DNA from: Lepas anatifera
Lineage: Eukaryota > Arthropoda > Thecostraca > Lepadidae
Reading direction: 5' to 3'
Assembly (NCBI GenBank): GCA_034440635.1
Contig: JAOTON010001915.1
Location: forward strand, 62,001 to 126,000
DNA: 64,000 nt
A model generated the notes under the pieces. The model did not search any database. It was not told the DNA's origin and saw nothing but the letters and a program-made list of their open reading frames with translations. The translations under genes and the position numbers were made by a program. Positions 11,445 through 22,929 of this stretch are shown here, piece after piece (the stretch's first letter is position 1; the number at the start of each line of letters is the position of its first letter).

Positions 11445-12345
11445 CACGCGCACTGGAGGGGGCCTCGGAGGCCCCCACCTGTTTTTCCGAGGTGGCCGGG
11501 GAACCGCTTGTAGCCGAAAAACGACACGTGACCAAATTTAACAGAATTTAATAGCGCGTCGATTGGTGAAGACTTTTTGAAAATCGGCCGAAAATTGTTT
11601 GACTTATAGGCTTTCAAAGTCAGACCTGCATTTTGAGATCGCCGTAAACGCGCGGTCGGACCAGTTAGCTTGCATTGAAGACCGAGTGGTGACGTCATAA
11701 CGTCATATAATCGGGACTATATGTCAAGGTCACTTCACATGAAAGTCAAGGTCAAGGTCAAAGGTCACAGGTCAAGGTGATATCGGCACTTTCAAGGTCA
11801 CTGACCACTGTGGGTTCTGCCAAATGACGTTACCCCGTCTGACATATATTATGCTATGGCGTCATCGGTAGGGTACCCCAATACAAAAGGTCAAGGTCAA
11901 AGGTCATTGGGTAAGGTCAATCCTCATTTCCCGCCAAACAGTGGCTACAGTGTTAGTAAAAGTGTAAGTAATAAGTAGTATACCATATGGTGACCTTAAA
12001 GGTCAATGACCTTGAATGACCTTGACCCAAAGGTTGTGGGGAAGTCTCTTTGAGACCTCTTCTCTATGAACCTTGTCCGCCTTTAGCTTATTCCCGCCAT
12101 TTTCTTGCATAATCACAGCATTTACCAATCGATCCCAGCGTGGCCAATATTTGACCTTTACGACCTCGTTTGACCTTGAAGATATTGACCTAGGTCAATC
12201 AAAATTGGTCATCATGTAGATAACTATAGCCCCCACCCACCTACCAAGTGGCGTTGTTCTAACCCTCTTAGTTTCCGAAATCTTAGGGGGCCTACCAGGC
12301 CCCCTCCAGTGCGCGTTAGTGCCAGACCCCTCTCCAGTGCGGGTG
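11445..12345. mobile_element. TTAA-flanked DNA element with AGGTCA arrays, 901 bp
   Basis: TTAA lies at 11,441-11,444 and 12,346-12,349. The left end starts CACGCGCACTGGAGGGG and the right end (complemented) CACCCGCACTGGAG, a clear inverted repeat. A second copy of the right end lies just inside (around 12,305-12,317). Related copies are at 22,930 (left part), 32,715-33,111 (same terminal style) and 34,440-34,912 (right part). No transposase is visible. TTAA preference suggests piggyBac-like or Kolobok-like; I cannot decide. Confidence 0.75.
11725..12195. promoter_or_regulatory. Cluster of about 17 AGGTCA / TGACCT half-sites
   Basis: Copies of AGGTCA occur on both strands, several as TCAAGGTCA. 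One tandem run (about 11,742-11,780) gives direct repeats with spacings of 0, 1 and 2. This is the half-site of nuclear receptors; TCAAGGTCA is the FTZ-F1/ERR type. It may equally be a structural repeat of the transposon. No functional evidence. Confidence 0.5.
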
Positions 12346-12480
12346 TTAACAGCGGTTCGACCACCTCACCTCATTCGCACTCAAATCACCCGTTTATGGT
12401 GCCGATTTAAATCACCTCGAACGGACTGCCCCACGCAGGCGTCACGTTTTCTCAGCTGGTTGTGAGCCGGTCACGCTATA

Positions 12481-12575
12481 CAGGTGGCGCTGATGTCGCG
12501 CTGCACACGGAGGGACTGCAATCATGCAGGTGGCGCTGCACACGGAGCGACCGCAATCATGCAGGTGGCGCCACC
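12481..12575. repeat. Short tandem repeat with CAGGTGGCGC, three copies
   Basis: CAGGTGGCGC recurs at 12,481, 12,527 and 12,562, with GCACACGGAG and GCAATCATG between. It lies just outside the outer hAT element. Confidence 0.7.
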
Positions 12576-12739
12576 ACACCGTGGCGAGTATTGCGATTTA
12601 GCCTGCATTTTATCAATGGTTCTACATTAGGGTGCATCAAACGCCCCGACTTTTGAAATTAGCTACGCGGCCCGGCCTAATTTTTTGCCTTGGACCTAGT
12701 AAGTCCAAATTTGAAATATTTTTAAATTTCGAAAGGGGT

Positions 12740-13110
12740 TGGGGTGCCACCTACCGGCCAAAGTTTTCAATTTTGACCATTTTTGGGTAATACTTTAGAT
12801 TGACCTCAGAAGTCGTCTCATTTTATTAGTGGACTGTTTTGTGACCAAGCACTGATGTACTAGTCTAAAAGCACATGCATGCCCGATTTCATGGATTTAG
12901 ACATCTTTTAGGAGTGCCACCTAGCGGTGAAAAATCAATTCTGACAGTTGTTTTTTCCATTTTTTCATTAAATGTGTGGATATAATTGTTATGTATTTTA
13001 GTCCAGTTGAAACGAGATTTTGCTGAATCGACCTCAGGGTACTTGGGAGACGGATTTTATGCATTTTGGATTTCTTTTTATGGCACCACCTGGCGGCCGA
13101 AGTTTCAAAT
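12740..13110. repeat. Left subterminal repeats, unit about 167 bp
   Basis: The block GTGCCACCTACCGGCCAAAG at about 12,746 recurs as GTGCCACCTAGCGGTGAAAA (12,914) and GCACCACCTGGCGGCCGAAG (13,082), so three units spaced about 168 bp. The array is mirrored in inverted orientation at the other end of the outer hAT. On the minus strand the core reads CCGCTAGGTGGCAC-like, close to the CTCF core. Confidence 0.75.
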
Positions 13111-13169
13111 TTATATATGTTTCTGTTCATCCGTTTTTATCTATTGAGGACATTGGTCCTGCCTGCATC

Positions 13170-14340
13170 TAATTTTTTGGGTGATAAACTACCGTTGTAC
13201 CGTAATTTGATGCCTTCTCGTACACACAAGACTAAGAACGAAGAAAGACGGAGACAAGTTGTTGGGAGTGGACATGGAATCAAATTGCCGGTTACACCGT
13301 GGTAGAGAAAGAGAACGAATGGAAAATACGGCTCGCCCATATCGAATTTGACGGTTGGGCTTCTTAAACGGCGGGAGTACTCAGACGCAGTGGTGAACAT
13401 GGTGTTTGACACAACAGGGTCGAACACAGGTTATCGATCAGCCGCCTGCATCCAAATCCAAGATCGGCTAACAAGGCTCTGCTCTGGTCTGCGGGCAGGC
13501 ACTAAGTCGGCGGAAAATTCCACGTCAGTGTTTTCAACAAACTCGATATTGAGAAATTATGATCGCCTAACCAATAATTCTAACAAAAACCGACTTACAT
13601 TCATTATACATTGAAGAAAACGGGCTAAAAAGATGAACAATATTTCGAGATTGATTATTTATCAAGATAAGTGAAATATGAAAGACGGTTGAGTTTATCT
13701 TTCATATAAACTTAACTTCACCAGAAAGGCGCCCGTTCCTGACGGAACTCAAAGAGAACCTCCTTCAAACTGCCGGTCCGAAACCGAACCGTGATGACTA
13801 CGAGGAGTTCAGAGAACTAGGAATTACTTTCCTTGACTCAAATAATCCAGATGTATATTTTCGACGCTCAGGAACAATGCGTAAAGTTAGATGGATGAGC
13901 AGCCTGCCTTATGCGATGACGATATGCACGTCCGAGCACCACATTCCCAACGTTCAAGACGAAAAGGCCCCAACGCAGGAACTAATGTCAAAGCTTTGAC
14001 GGTTCGGGACCTTCATCACTTCCGTCTATGGCTTATAATGGATGACATGCCAGGACGCAGTGGATTCCCCATGACATGATCTGAATCTTAACCAGCACTT
14101 GTCCTGTTATGGGGACTTAGTGAACGAAGTTGTTGGCACCGGTGCACTGCTGGCTTTCAGCCATCAGTGGTACTTCAACTTAGGGACAGTTCCCCTTGCT
14201 CTTTTCAGAAGCTTGACATCTCAGCCTGTACGAAGTCAGCTTGCAAAACGTTTTCTGGTGGTGAAGCTCAAGATCATACCCGAGGCTCCTATCAGTCGTC
14301 AAGGAAGTGGGTCCGGGAAACCATGTTTTTGCAGAGTTTG
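13170..14340 (+). pseudogene. Decayed hAT-like transposase
   Basis: Pieces in several frames line up in one order. A DKLPLYRN-like piece comes near 13,185. VVNMVFDTTGSNTG follows at 13,393-13,431; FDTT-x-SNTG resembles a catalytic-Asp block of hAT-like transposases. About 65 bases on, in another frame, a GRH-x-VGG segment corresponds to the C/H-rich motif of the family, with its Cys apparently lost. Then come RDDYEEFRELGITFLD and VYFRRSGTMRKVRWMSSLPYA (13,722-13,999). HDLNLNQHLSCYGDLV, FSHQWYFNLGTVPLALF and a final QLAKRF close it (14,058-14,340). Stops and shifts occur throughout. The 8-bp TSD of the host element supports hAT; the family match is from memory of related transposases. Confidence 0.6.
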
Positions 14341-14777
14341 AGCAAAGAGACTAAGCTAGTAGACAAGACTGGACCTGAATCCTAGTCTAAATTCAGACTC
14401 CTGAAGCTTGACGCTGGGTGCCTAGAGCTGGATGTCAGTGACGGGCCCGACTCATCTACCTACCAGGCATCTAGGGTAAAGCCCAGGGCCATACATGGTC
14501 CCAATGATACCGCCGTAAGGGGAGGAAAGATGACCTCTGACTTTCAAACGACAGCGCTGTCCAAGCGACACTTGCAGAACATTCTGCAAGCGATCGGAAA
14601 AAAAAACAGAAAAGGCAACCTGATCCACGCTCAAGGAAACCGAAACACGAGTAATCTGTGTGCTCAGGAAAGTGGGGTTGTGTGAATAGTAGAAATAGAA
14701 ACAGTCAAGTGTGACTATCAGTGGTCAAAACTAGCGCAACTGAACATGACGTGTTGTTGAGGCCATGAGTTATCGTC

Positions 14778-14957
14778 GCGGTAGTGGTGTGGTCAGCTCA
14801 GCTGGCTTCCACGCAGCCGACCCAGGTTCAAGGTCCAGCGACTTACTTGAAAGAGGAGCAAGCTGGCTCCCCAGAAACCCTTCCAAAAAAGAAATAGTGG
14901 GCGACGCCGTGTGACCCAGACAGTTGGTGCGTCAATATGTCCAAAAAATCAATAGAA
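14778..14957 (+). mobile_element. SINE family 2, degraded copy
   Basis: A tRNA-like head (GTAGTGGTGTGGTCAGCTC, then a B box GGTTCAAGGTCC) is followed by the family body with GCGACGCCGTGTGACCC and GTTGGTGCGTCAA. It matches the copies at 49,039 and 57,614 (opposite strand). It sits inside the outer hAT. Confidence 0.75.
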
Positions 14958-15469
14958 TAGGCTGTGAGTTGTGCTATGAATTTCTGTTACAGCTTTCGTA
15001 TTTGTTATCGAAAGATCGGTGTTAAATTAACTACAATAATAACATAAGCAATAACCTAAAGTAGCATAATTACAATAATATAAGACATTTCGTGTCAATT
15101 TGGAAACATCGGCTCTTGGCGTTAATCATCCGCAGTGTATAACTGGCCATGTATTGTAATAGGAATAATACCTCAGATCGATGAACGATTGGGTTTTTTC
15201 ACGAAATATCCCAACTGAGCCGCCCACTCTGCTCTGGTAGATTACTGAAATGAGAGGGGCTCTTGCGAGAACTCCCAAGAACTATGAAACACTATGGAAG
15301 AAAATGGATGATTTGTTGAAAAACAACGAAAAAGGAAGATTAAATATTGGTGCAGAAATTTAAAGGTGATATCCAGGGGTGTAATTTTCTATCTCTTTGG
15401 GGTGCCTGAGCACCCCCAATCCTAATTTGAGCACCCCCAATCATGTGCTGAGCACCCCCAATACATGTG

Positions 15470-18370
15470 CCGCCCCTGGCTTATCACCGCTACCCAGAAG
15501 AGTGTCACCCTATTTCATCACTGCCACCCTGATTCGTGCTGCCCCAGGCAAGTTTTCCCGTCCCGGGTTCATTACTTCCACTCTGCTTGCTTCCACTTCT
15601 AGCTCATAAATGCTACTGACTTATCATTTCCCCTGATTTATGGCGTCACATCACTGCCGCCCGCGCCTGATCACAGGCGTCCAAAATCAATCACTGCCGC
15701 CCCCTGATGATTACTGTCGCTTTTTGTTCATCACTGATCAGCTGGCTGATCACCGACACCCCTGGTTTATCACTGCCGCCTTGATTCATGCCGCCTCTAG
15801 CTAATCAATGCTGCCCCCTGTTTATTTCAACACCAATATACTTGCCCCTCCTGGTTAGTCACTGTCGCCCACCGAAACATAATTGCCGCCCCCGGCTGAC
15901 CATTGTCACCCCTGGTTCACCACTGCCGCCCCTGGCTAATCTCTGCCGCCCTCTGGCGGATGACTGCCGCCCCTGGCCGATAACTGCCGCCCCTGGCAGA
16001 TCAATGCCACCCCCTGGCGGATGACTGCCGCCCCTGGCTGATCACTGGCACCACTTGACTGATAACTGCCGCCCCTTGGCTGATCACTGCTGCTCCTGGC
16101 TGATCACTGCCACCCCTGGCTGATCACTGCTGCCCCTGACTGAAAACTTCCGCCACTGACTGATCACTGCCGCCCCTGGCTGATCATTTCCGCCCCCTGA
16201 CGGAAAACTGCTGGCTCTTGGCTGATAACTGCCGCCCCTGGCTGATCACTGCCGTCTCCTGGCCGATCATTGCCGCACCCTGACTAAAGACTGCCGCCCC
16301 TTGGCTGCTAACTGCCGCCCCTGGCTGATCACTGCCGCCCCTTGACTGATAACTGCCGCCCATGGCTGAACACTGCCGCCCCCTGGCAGATCACTACCGC
16401 CCCCTGCCTGATAAATTCCGCCCCTGGCTGATCACTGCCAAACCTGGCTGATCACTGCCGCCCCCTGGCTGATCATTGCCGCCCCCTGACTGAAAACTGC
16501 CGGCCCTTGACTGATGAATGCCGCCCCTTGGCTGCTAACTGCCGCCCCTGGGTGATCACTGCCGCCCTTAACTGATCATTACAGCCCCTGGTTCATCACT
16601 GCCGCCCTAATTCATGCCGCCTCTGGCTCATCGATGCTGTCCCTGGCATATGTTGACCCAAATGCGCGCCGCCCCGACTCATCGTTGTCGCCCCTGGTTC
16701 ATCACTGCCACCCCCCTGGCTGATCACTGTCTCCCCTGGTTCATAACTTCCGCCCCTGGCCCAGATTAATCATTGTTGCCTTGATTCACGCCGCCCCTGG
16801 CTGATCAATGCGGTCCCTGTTTTTTATCAACCCATATATGGGCGGCCTCTGGTTAGACACTTCCTCCTTCGAATCTTCACTGCCGTCCCCGGCTGATCAC
16901 TGTCGCCCCTGGTTTATCACTGCCGAGGAGACCAGTCCGGTCATGACCCCCAAAACCGGTCAAGCTTAGGCCCTGTTGTCCGCACAGCTTTGTCAGGAGG
17001 AATCTCTGACACCCTTCCAGAAAGCAAACAGCAGCCCCCTATCGTCTAATCGTTATCTGTTTGCCTATTGGAGGAATTATCCAAGCCGAGTAAATGGTAG
17101 ACTGCTGCTGCCGTACTTTTACTGTTTACTTTTAGTGTCACCCAGGGCTGACATTTTTTTCCTATTTGGGGTGTGTGAGCACCCCCAATCATAATAAGAG
17201 CACTCCCAATACATGTGTCGCCCCCAGCTCAGCATTGCTGCCCTGATTCATGCCGCCTCCGTCTTACCACTGTGATCATGCCGCCCTCGGTTCATCACTA
17301 CCACCCTGGTTTATGCTGCCATGGTTCATCACTGCCGCCTCCTGCCTATCACTGCCACCCTGATCCGTGCCAGCCCTGACTTATCACTGTCGCCCTTATT
17401 CAAACAGCACCCCGCTCATCACTGCTGCCAGTGGCTCACCAGTGCTATCCCCAGCTTATCACTGCCACCCTGTTTCATGCCCCCCCCAGCTCATCACTAC
17501 CGCCTCGGCTAATGAATACTGCCCCTGACTTATCACTTCCGCTCTAATTCGTGCAGCCCTGGGCTCATCACTGCCACCCTCAGCTCAGGGACGTCGGATT
17601 TCATTTTTGGGCGGTTGAGCAAGATTTTCGGGAGGGGCGCCTTCCCTTTCAGGGGACGGGGGTGCCTCTATCCCCAGGGGGCACCTTTGGCTCCCTAGGG
17701 GCGCCCACTCAGAAGGGGGTGCCAACATAATTTCGCTGCTTTGAGTGGATAAATTGGGTATATTTGTTCTCCATGGGATGACCTTGATGACAGGGGTACC
17801 ATTCATATTTGAAACTGTTTTTATTTTGCACAGAGGGCCCTACCTCTTCAGGTAGGCAGTGTTTAGGTCTGATGTTTTCTTGGCCGGCCGGGAGGCGCCG
17901 CCCAAATCGGGGGGCGCTTCCCCGACAAAGCCAAAACCGGGTGTGCAAATGTATACTTTTGCACACCCTCATTTTTTCAGGGTGTGCAATTGCACACCCT
18001 GCTCCCCCCGAATCCGCCGTCCCTGTCCTAGCTTATCCCTTCCGCCCGATTCGTGCCACCAGTAGTTTATAACTAATACCAACGGCTCACCATTCCCGTC
18101 CTCGCCTTATGCCCTTTGCCTTGATTCCTGCTGCCCTCGGCTTGTCAATGCTACCCCCTCCTCAACTTATCACTTCCGCTCTGATTTGTGCCGACCCTAG
18201 TTCATAACTCCCGCCCCGGAGTCTTCACTGCCGCCCTCGCCTATCACTTCTACTCTGGTTCGCGCCGCTCCTGGTTCATAGCTATTGGCCCTGGCTCATC
18301 ACTGCCGCCCTCGACTTATGACTTTGCCCTGTTTCATGCCGCCCCGGCCAATCAGTCGCACCGAGCACTA
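15470..18370. repeat. Minisatellite A, 20-bp unit TGATCACTGCCGCCCCTGGC
   Basis: Dozens of degenerate copies fill most of this span, most regular at 15,900-16,560. The unit carries the palindrome TGATCA. A CTGAGCACCCCCAAT block like that at the element's left end (about 15,405) recurs near 17,180, so part of the end was duplicated together with the array. Sequence at 17,590-18,010 interrupts the array. Open frames here are artefacts. Confidence 0.9.
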
Positions 18371-18949
18371 TCAGTGTTTCTGCTTTCTTTCCACGTAGTG
18401 ATTAAGTCCTTTGCTTTCATTTCAATTTCCATCCACTCTGCCATGCTGAAGGTAATATTGAACCCCACAAAACTGATATAGGTACTTTAATCGTGGACAG
18501 GGGCGCAGCCAGGGAGTCACAGGGAATAAATACTATATTTGTATTATCTGAGAGCAACAAATAAAGGGCATGTGCTCAGGCTTCTGCTCCACAAGCTATA
18601 GTTGCCTCTGGGGAACATTCCTCTTATCTCGTGGCTTCAACCGGTCTGCGTTGGGAAACCAAATTACTTTTTCTGACCTCTGAGCACGTGCCCCGCCACC
18701 CATCGGTGCCGGAGTGCCCTTTGATCGCTAGGCGGCGTACCCCTTTTGGGTTGTTCCGCTCGAAATTTAGTGCCCTATGCCGCCGAACCTAGATGCCATT
18801 AGATCACATCTAGCGATTACAACTACCGTTTGACAATTTATTACCCTTTTTGGTCAGCTAGGGCATTCTGTCGCCTTTCTAAGCACCCGGGAGAGTATGG
18901 GTACGTAAACCGTGTCCAGCTAATGCCTCATCGTCGCCAATAATCGTAC

Positions 18950-19895
18950 CGGCGGAGCTAATCTGGTGCCCCTTGAGCTCATCTGGTGCCCACTGAGCTG
19001 GTTTCGGCCACTTGAGCTGATCACGTGCCCTCTAAGCTGATCAGGTGCCCCTTGAGTCAATATGGTGCCCCTTGAGCAAATAATTGTGATCCTTGAACCT
19101 AGCTAATACTCTCTGAGTTAGTATGATGCCTCCGAGCTCGCCTGGTGCCCTATTAGCTGTTTTAGTGCCCTTGAGCTCATCTGAGCCCCCTGAGCTGATC
19201 GCATGCCTCGCAGAGTTGATCTACTGTCCCTAAGTCAATATGGTGCTTCTTGAGCTGATCAGGTACCCCCTGATATGGTTATTGATGTCTCCTTAGATTA
19301 TCTTGTGCCCCCTGAGCTAGTCTGGTGCCCCTGAGCTAGTTTGGTGCCCCTGAGCCAATCTAGTGCCTTTTAAGCTGATCTGGGCCTCCTGAGTTGATTA
19401 AGTAATTTCCTCAGCAGCTCTGGGGCCCTGAGCTGAGCTGTGCCCACTGATGATGAAGGCTCCTGACCTGGTATGGGGCTCCTAGGCTGATAAATGCCTC
19501 CTGACTTGATCTAGTGCCTCCAAGCTTATCTGTGCCCCGAGCTGATCGGGACCACTGAGCTGATCCCTTGCCCTCTGAGCTGATATGGTGCTCTCTGAGC
19601 TGATCTAAGACCCCTGCTCTGGTCTGGGGACTAGGAACTTATCTGGGCCCCCGAGCTGATCGATCTGGTGCCCCCTAAGTAGATATATTGTCCCTGAGCT
19701 AAACTAATGCCCTCTGAGCTAGTCTGGTGCCTCCTGAGCTAATATGGCGCAAGGCCCTATCAGCCTATCTGCGGCCCATTGAGCTAGTCTGATGACATCC
19801 ATCTCTGGGGCCACTGAGCTAGTTTAGTCCCTGGGCGAAGCATTAGCTGCTCTGGGGGAGGGCTCTGATCCACATCAGCGGCCCCCTGAGCTGGT
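18950..19895. repeat. Minisatellite B, 20-bp unit CTGAGCTGATCTGGTGCCCC
   Basis: About 45 degenerate copies. The unit resembles minisatellite A of the surrounding hAT (shared CTG-GCTGATC and GCCCC with the same 20-bp period). Confidence 0.9.
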
Positions 19896-19900
19896 CTTAA

Positions 19901-20349
19901 AGGGAAGGTGGCTCCTTCATAACGTGATTTTAATTGAGATAGCCAAGTTGTAAGGCAAGTCGGAAAACCCGGTACTCAATATATCATTTGTCTTGGAACT
20001 CGAGATTTTCGTAGAAAAATCTAAAGCCTGCTTGCAATGTACCCCTCATGTACCCCTAGCAGCAGGCCACAGCTGTCATGACTGTTGGTGTGACGAAATA
20101 TGCTGACGTCACGATGAGCATCAGCCAATCGAAGCGCTTGAAGCTTTTCGAGTATGGTAGTGGTTGCCAGATCATGACATCATCCACAGGCAGATATTTA
20201 TTTCTTTTTCTAGAGGAGCATTTTAGAAATCAAAATATTGAGCTATTTGTACATTTTTCAGAGAAATCATGAGTGGTTTCATTATTTTCGGCTAAAAGTA
20301 CGCCTAATTACACGAAATTCCAGGATTCGACCGAGGTGCCACATTCCCT
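19901..20349. mobile_element. TTAA-flanked MITE (Kolobok-like), 449 bp
   Basis: TTAA at 19,897-19,900 and 20,350-20,353. Ends AGGGAAGGTGGCTCCT and, complemented, AGGGAATGTGGCACCT. The AGGG ends with TTAA targets resemble Kolobok elements; compare 27,298-34,243 and 36,139-36,912. No coding capacity. Inserted in the inner hAT, so one of the latest events in this nest. Confidence 0.75.
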
Positions 20350-21779
20350 TTAAATAGATAGAGAATAAGAACATAAGGCCAACTCCCATCACCTCGGGGG
20401 TCACGGAGTTAGTCTAGTCCCAGGGGGCACAACTGAGGGGATGGAGGTCTAGAGGACTCTGCTCTGGAGGACTCTGATCCACACTAGGGGTCTCCTGAGC
20501 TTGTCTTGAATAGATGGGGAATAAGGACACAGTGCACACTCCCCTTGTAAAATGGAGCTAACGAGGAATGAGTCGTCACCGCTAAAACGGCTTGTGAGCC
20601 ATAGGCACCCCGGGTTATATTAACTGCTGGTAATAAATAAATAAATAAATAAAGAATTATACTGGTGATTCTGGGGAAGGGTGATAAAAGACATGCAGAG
20701 CACAGTCCCCTGAACCAGGATTTCTACTAAATAATTTAAATGAATGAAGAACTAATTTCTTACTATTTTCAGCCCTGTCACATCATCCCCATCTAAACTA
20801 CCAGCCTGTTTACCTTTGCTTTACTCCAACTGGGACCAATCCTTGAAAATATGGAACTTTTAAAAGCGTTAAAAAGGTATCTCCCTAATTATTCCGGCAG
20901 TAAAAATTGTATTCGTCCAATATCACTATGCTACTCCTCCCTCCTCGGCCCTTGTGGGAGCCGCGGAACTTAATCCGCGTTCAACCAGGGCTCTTTCGTC
21001 ACGACAAAACCAGTGGGCATAACAAATGAATTTTTGACTCCAATATGTCTTAGCTTGTACATACATAGTGACAGATATCACAGGCTCCGCTGATTTCTCT
21101 GATGTCAAGCACTTGCAGGAGTTGGCTGCGCTGTCCTTAAATCTATCCAAAACAGTCGCGTTTTGGCTATTTTCATGAGAATTCGGTGATACTTTTTCCG
21201 GGTTTAATTCAGTTTTCCTTCTCCGTCAATGCTTGATTTGAATTTTTCTTGGATGAAAGGTACCAACAGTTGTTACTAATTAAGATATAGCAGGTTTTTA
21301 GGTTACGTTAAAAGTGCCCTTTCTCTCCCGGAGTGCCTCTCAAAGGTGGTGTTCCCCCCATATCAAAGCTCTGGCTGCGCCCCTGATCGTGGATAGGCTT
21401 AAAACTCATATTGGATTATTATAAGATGTGTATGCAGCTTTGGGATGTCGCCTACAAAACAAACACGTTTGGAAAAAGCTGTAGAATGCCTGCCAAACAT
21501 TAAAATAGAATGTTCCCTGTGCTATAAAAGGCGCAAAAAGCGATAAATGACATTTTTTTTGCAATGAAGGGGTGCCGCCCCCGCCACGCCGCCGCCCTCT
21601 ATGGGGTGCCACCCCCCACCGGCTGAGCACCCCCAAAGATTTTGGGAAAATTACACCCTTGGTGGTATCTGTCACTTGAGAGGAATTTGCGACACAAATT
21701 ATCGTTGGACCTCAACCAAAACTTCTTACTCATTTTTTTCACAGTCATTAATTTATTGAAGACTTCAAATTAATTTTGG

Positions 21780-22130
21780 CCACCAGATGTCACTCATTGT
21801 CAAAATTTGTAAATGCCTTTAACAGATACTTTGGACCAACAGGTATAGTAGTTCATAATTACAACAAAGTTCAAATCCAGGATGGTTCAACAATTATGTT
21901 CGATAAAAACTCACCAAAACGCCAAACGTTGCAAAGTTTTACCGTCAGGTGGCATCTCTAGCTGGCGTCCAAAATGCGCGAAACTGACTACACAGGAAAT
22001 TTGGGGCTTAGAAAACTGTATTTGACCACTGCTAGGTCCGATTTTATGATAATACAATTTCCATGGGCGGTCCAATGAATATAAAAATTGCAAAATTTGG
22101 AAACTTTGACCGCTAGGTGGCACCCCTAGC
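21780..22130. repeat. Right subterminal repeats, unit about 167 bp
   Basis: Three units in inverted orientation to the left array, with cores near 21,780 (GGCCACCAGATGTCAC, which keeps the other orientation), 21,942 (ACCGTCAGGTGGCAT) and 22,110 (ACCGCTAGGTGGCAC). Confidence 0.7.
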
Positions 22131-22407
22131 CCAATATAAATTTTTCAAAAAATTGTGATTTGAGGTTTTTATGTCTAAAACAACAAAATGTGACGGGACG
22201 CGAAGCTAATTTATCAAAAAATAAAAATAATGGGGCGTTTGATGCACCCTATTCCACATGTTTCTTCTGATATCTCCAAAATTGAAATACGCAGGCTTTC
22301 CTTTTCTTGCTCTGAACTGATAAAGAACGAAATTTAACCCGTGTTGTGATATGTTATAACACAAAATGCACAGAAGGCGCGACTCTACTAGACAAATAGA
22401 CAAATGA

Positions 22408-22769
22408 GCCGCCCCGGTAGCTCAGTTGGTAGAGCATTGGGTTCCGGCCCGCTGCTCAGAAGCATGCAGTGGCAGTGCATGTCCAGGCTTGGGATCGGTT
22501 CCCCTGAGACGCTCCGGCGCTCAATAGTTTACCCGACGTACAGGTCGGCTGGCAACTGACTGGTGAGAGGGTGACCTGAGCGGGGCGGCCGTCCCTGTGC
22601 TTCGTGGGACGTTAAACTTTGGCTTCTAAATTAACCCTTCATTGAGGGAGTTGCTCGTTCGGGTGGTGGGGTCGGGGTCTCCGTGACAAGTCCATTGATG
22701 ACTTTAGTGAGACTCCGACTCCAGCAGCCTTACCAGGAACAACTTGAACAAAATTTATTAAAAAAAAAT
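22408..22769 (+). mobile_element. SINE family 1, full-length copy
   Basis: It starts with a tRNA-like head: GCCCCGGTAGCTCAGTTGG has a good A box, and GGGATCGGTTCCC serves as a B-box-like site further on. The body has TGGGACGTTAAACTTTGG and ATTAACCC, and the copy ends in an A-rich tail. Matching copies are at 2946-3266 and 46,813-47,168. Transcription would be by RNA polymerase III. I found no clear TSD. Confidence 0.88.
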
Positions 22770-22929
22770 AGGGGGCATATTTAGTCGTTCTCGTTGTTCT
22801 TGGAATAAAAAGGCGTTTGCAGGCGATTAATTAAGCATTCATATTTTACACCAAACTTTGTCTTTATAACACAATTTAATATTGCTCTGCTCATAAGCGT
22901 TTTTTGATCTGGGGCAGGGGAGGTGTTAA

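Larger units (their letters stand above)
18498..21385. mobile_element. Inner hAT element, 2888 bp, perfect 8-bp TSD
   Basis: Ends CAGGGGCGCAGCCAG and its complement CTGGCTGCGCCCCTG are exact over 15 bp and typical of hAT. ATCGTGGA occurs at both flanks (18,490-18,497 and 21,386-21,393). It carries minisatellite B, a TTAA-flanked MITE (19,901-20,349) and no recognisable transposase. It is the youngest of the three hATs, consistent with its unmutated TSD. Confidence 0.93.
15374..21661. mobile_element. Middle hAT element of the nest
   Basis: Left end CAGGGGTGTAATTTTC and right end the complement of CAAGGGTGTAATTTTC, continuing as a longer imperfect inverted repeat with CTTTGGGG and TGAGCACCCCC. 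Flanks GTGATATC (15,366-15,373) and GTGGTATC (21,662-21,669) form an 8-bp TSD with one mismatch. It contains a large 20-bp minisatellite and the inner hAT. I see no transposase, so it is non-autonomous. About 3.4 kb without the inner element. Confidence 0.87.
12628..22251. mobile_element. Outer hAT-like element of a three-level nest
   Basis: The ends are a perfect 20-bp inverted repeat, TAGGGTGCATCAAACGCCCC at 12,628 and its complement ending at 22,251. The flanks are TTCTACAT (12,620-12,627) and TTCCACAT (22,252-22,259), an 8-bp TSD with one mismatch, as expected for an old hAT insertion. Inside each end are about 167-bp repeat units. The relic transposase is at 13,170-14,340. A second hAT (15,374-21,661) was inserted later. 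Without it the element would be about 3.3 kb, a normal autonomous hAT size. Confidence 0.85.

Noticed and set aside
15397..18481. Proline- and alanine-rich proteins over 15.4-18.5 kb
   Set aside because: They are artefacts of the 20-bp minisatellite.
22408..22480. Functional tRNA gene at the SINE head
   Set aside because: The A box is good, but the sequence continues into a repeated SINE body found three times here.
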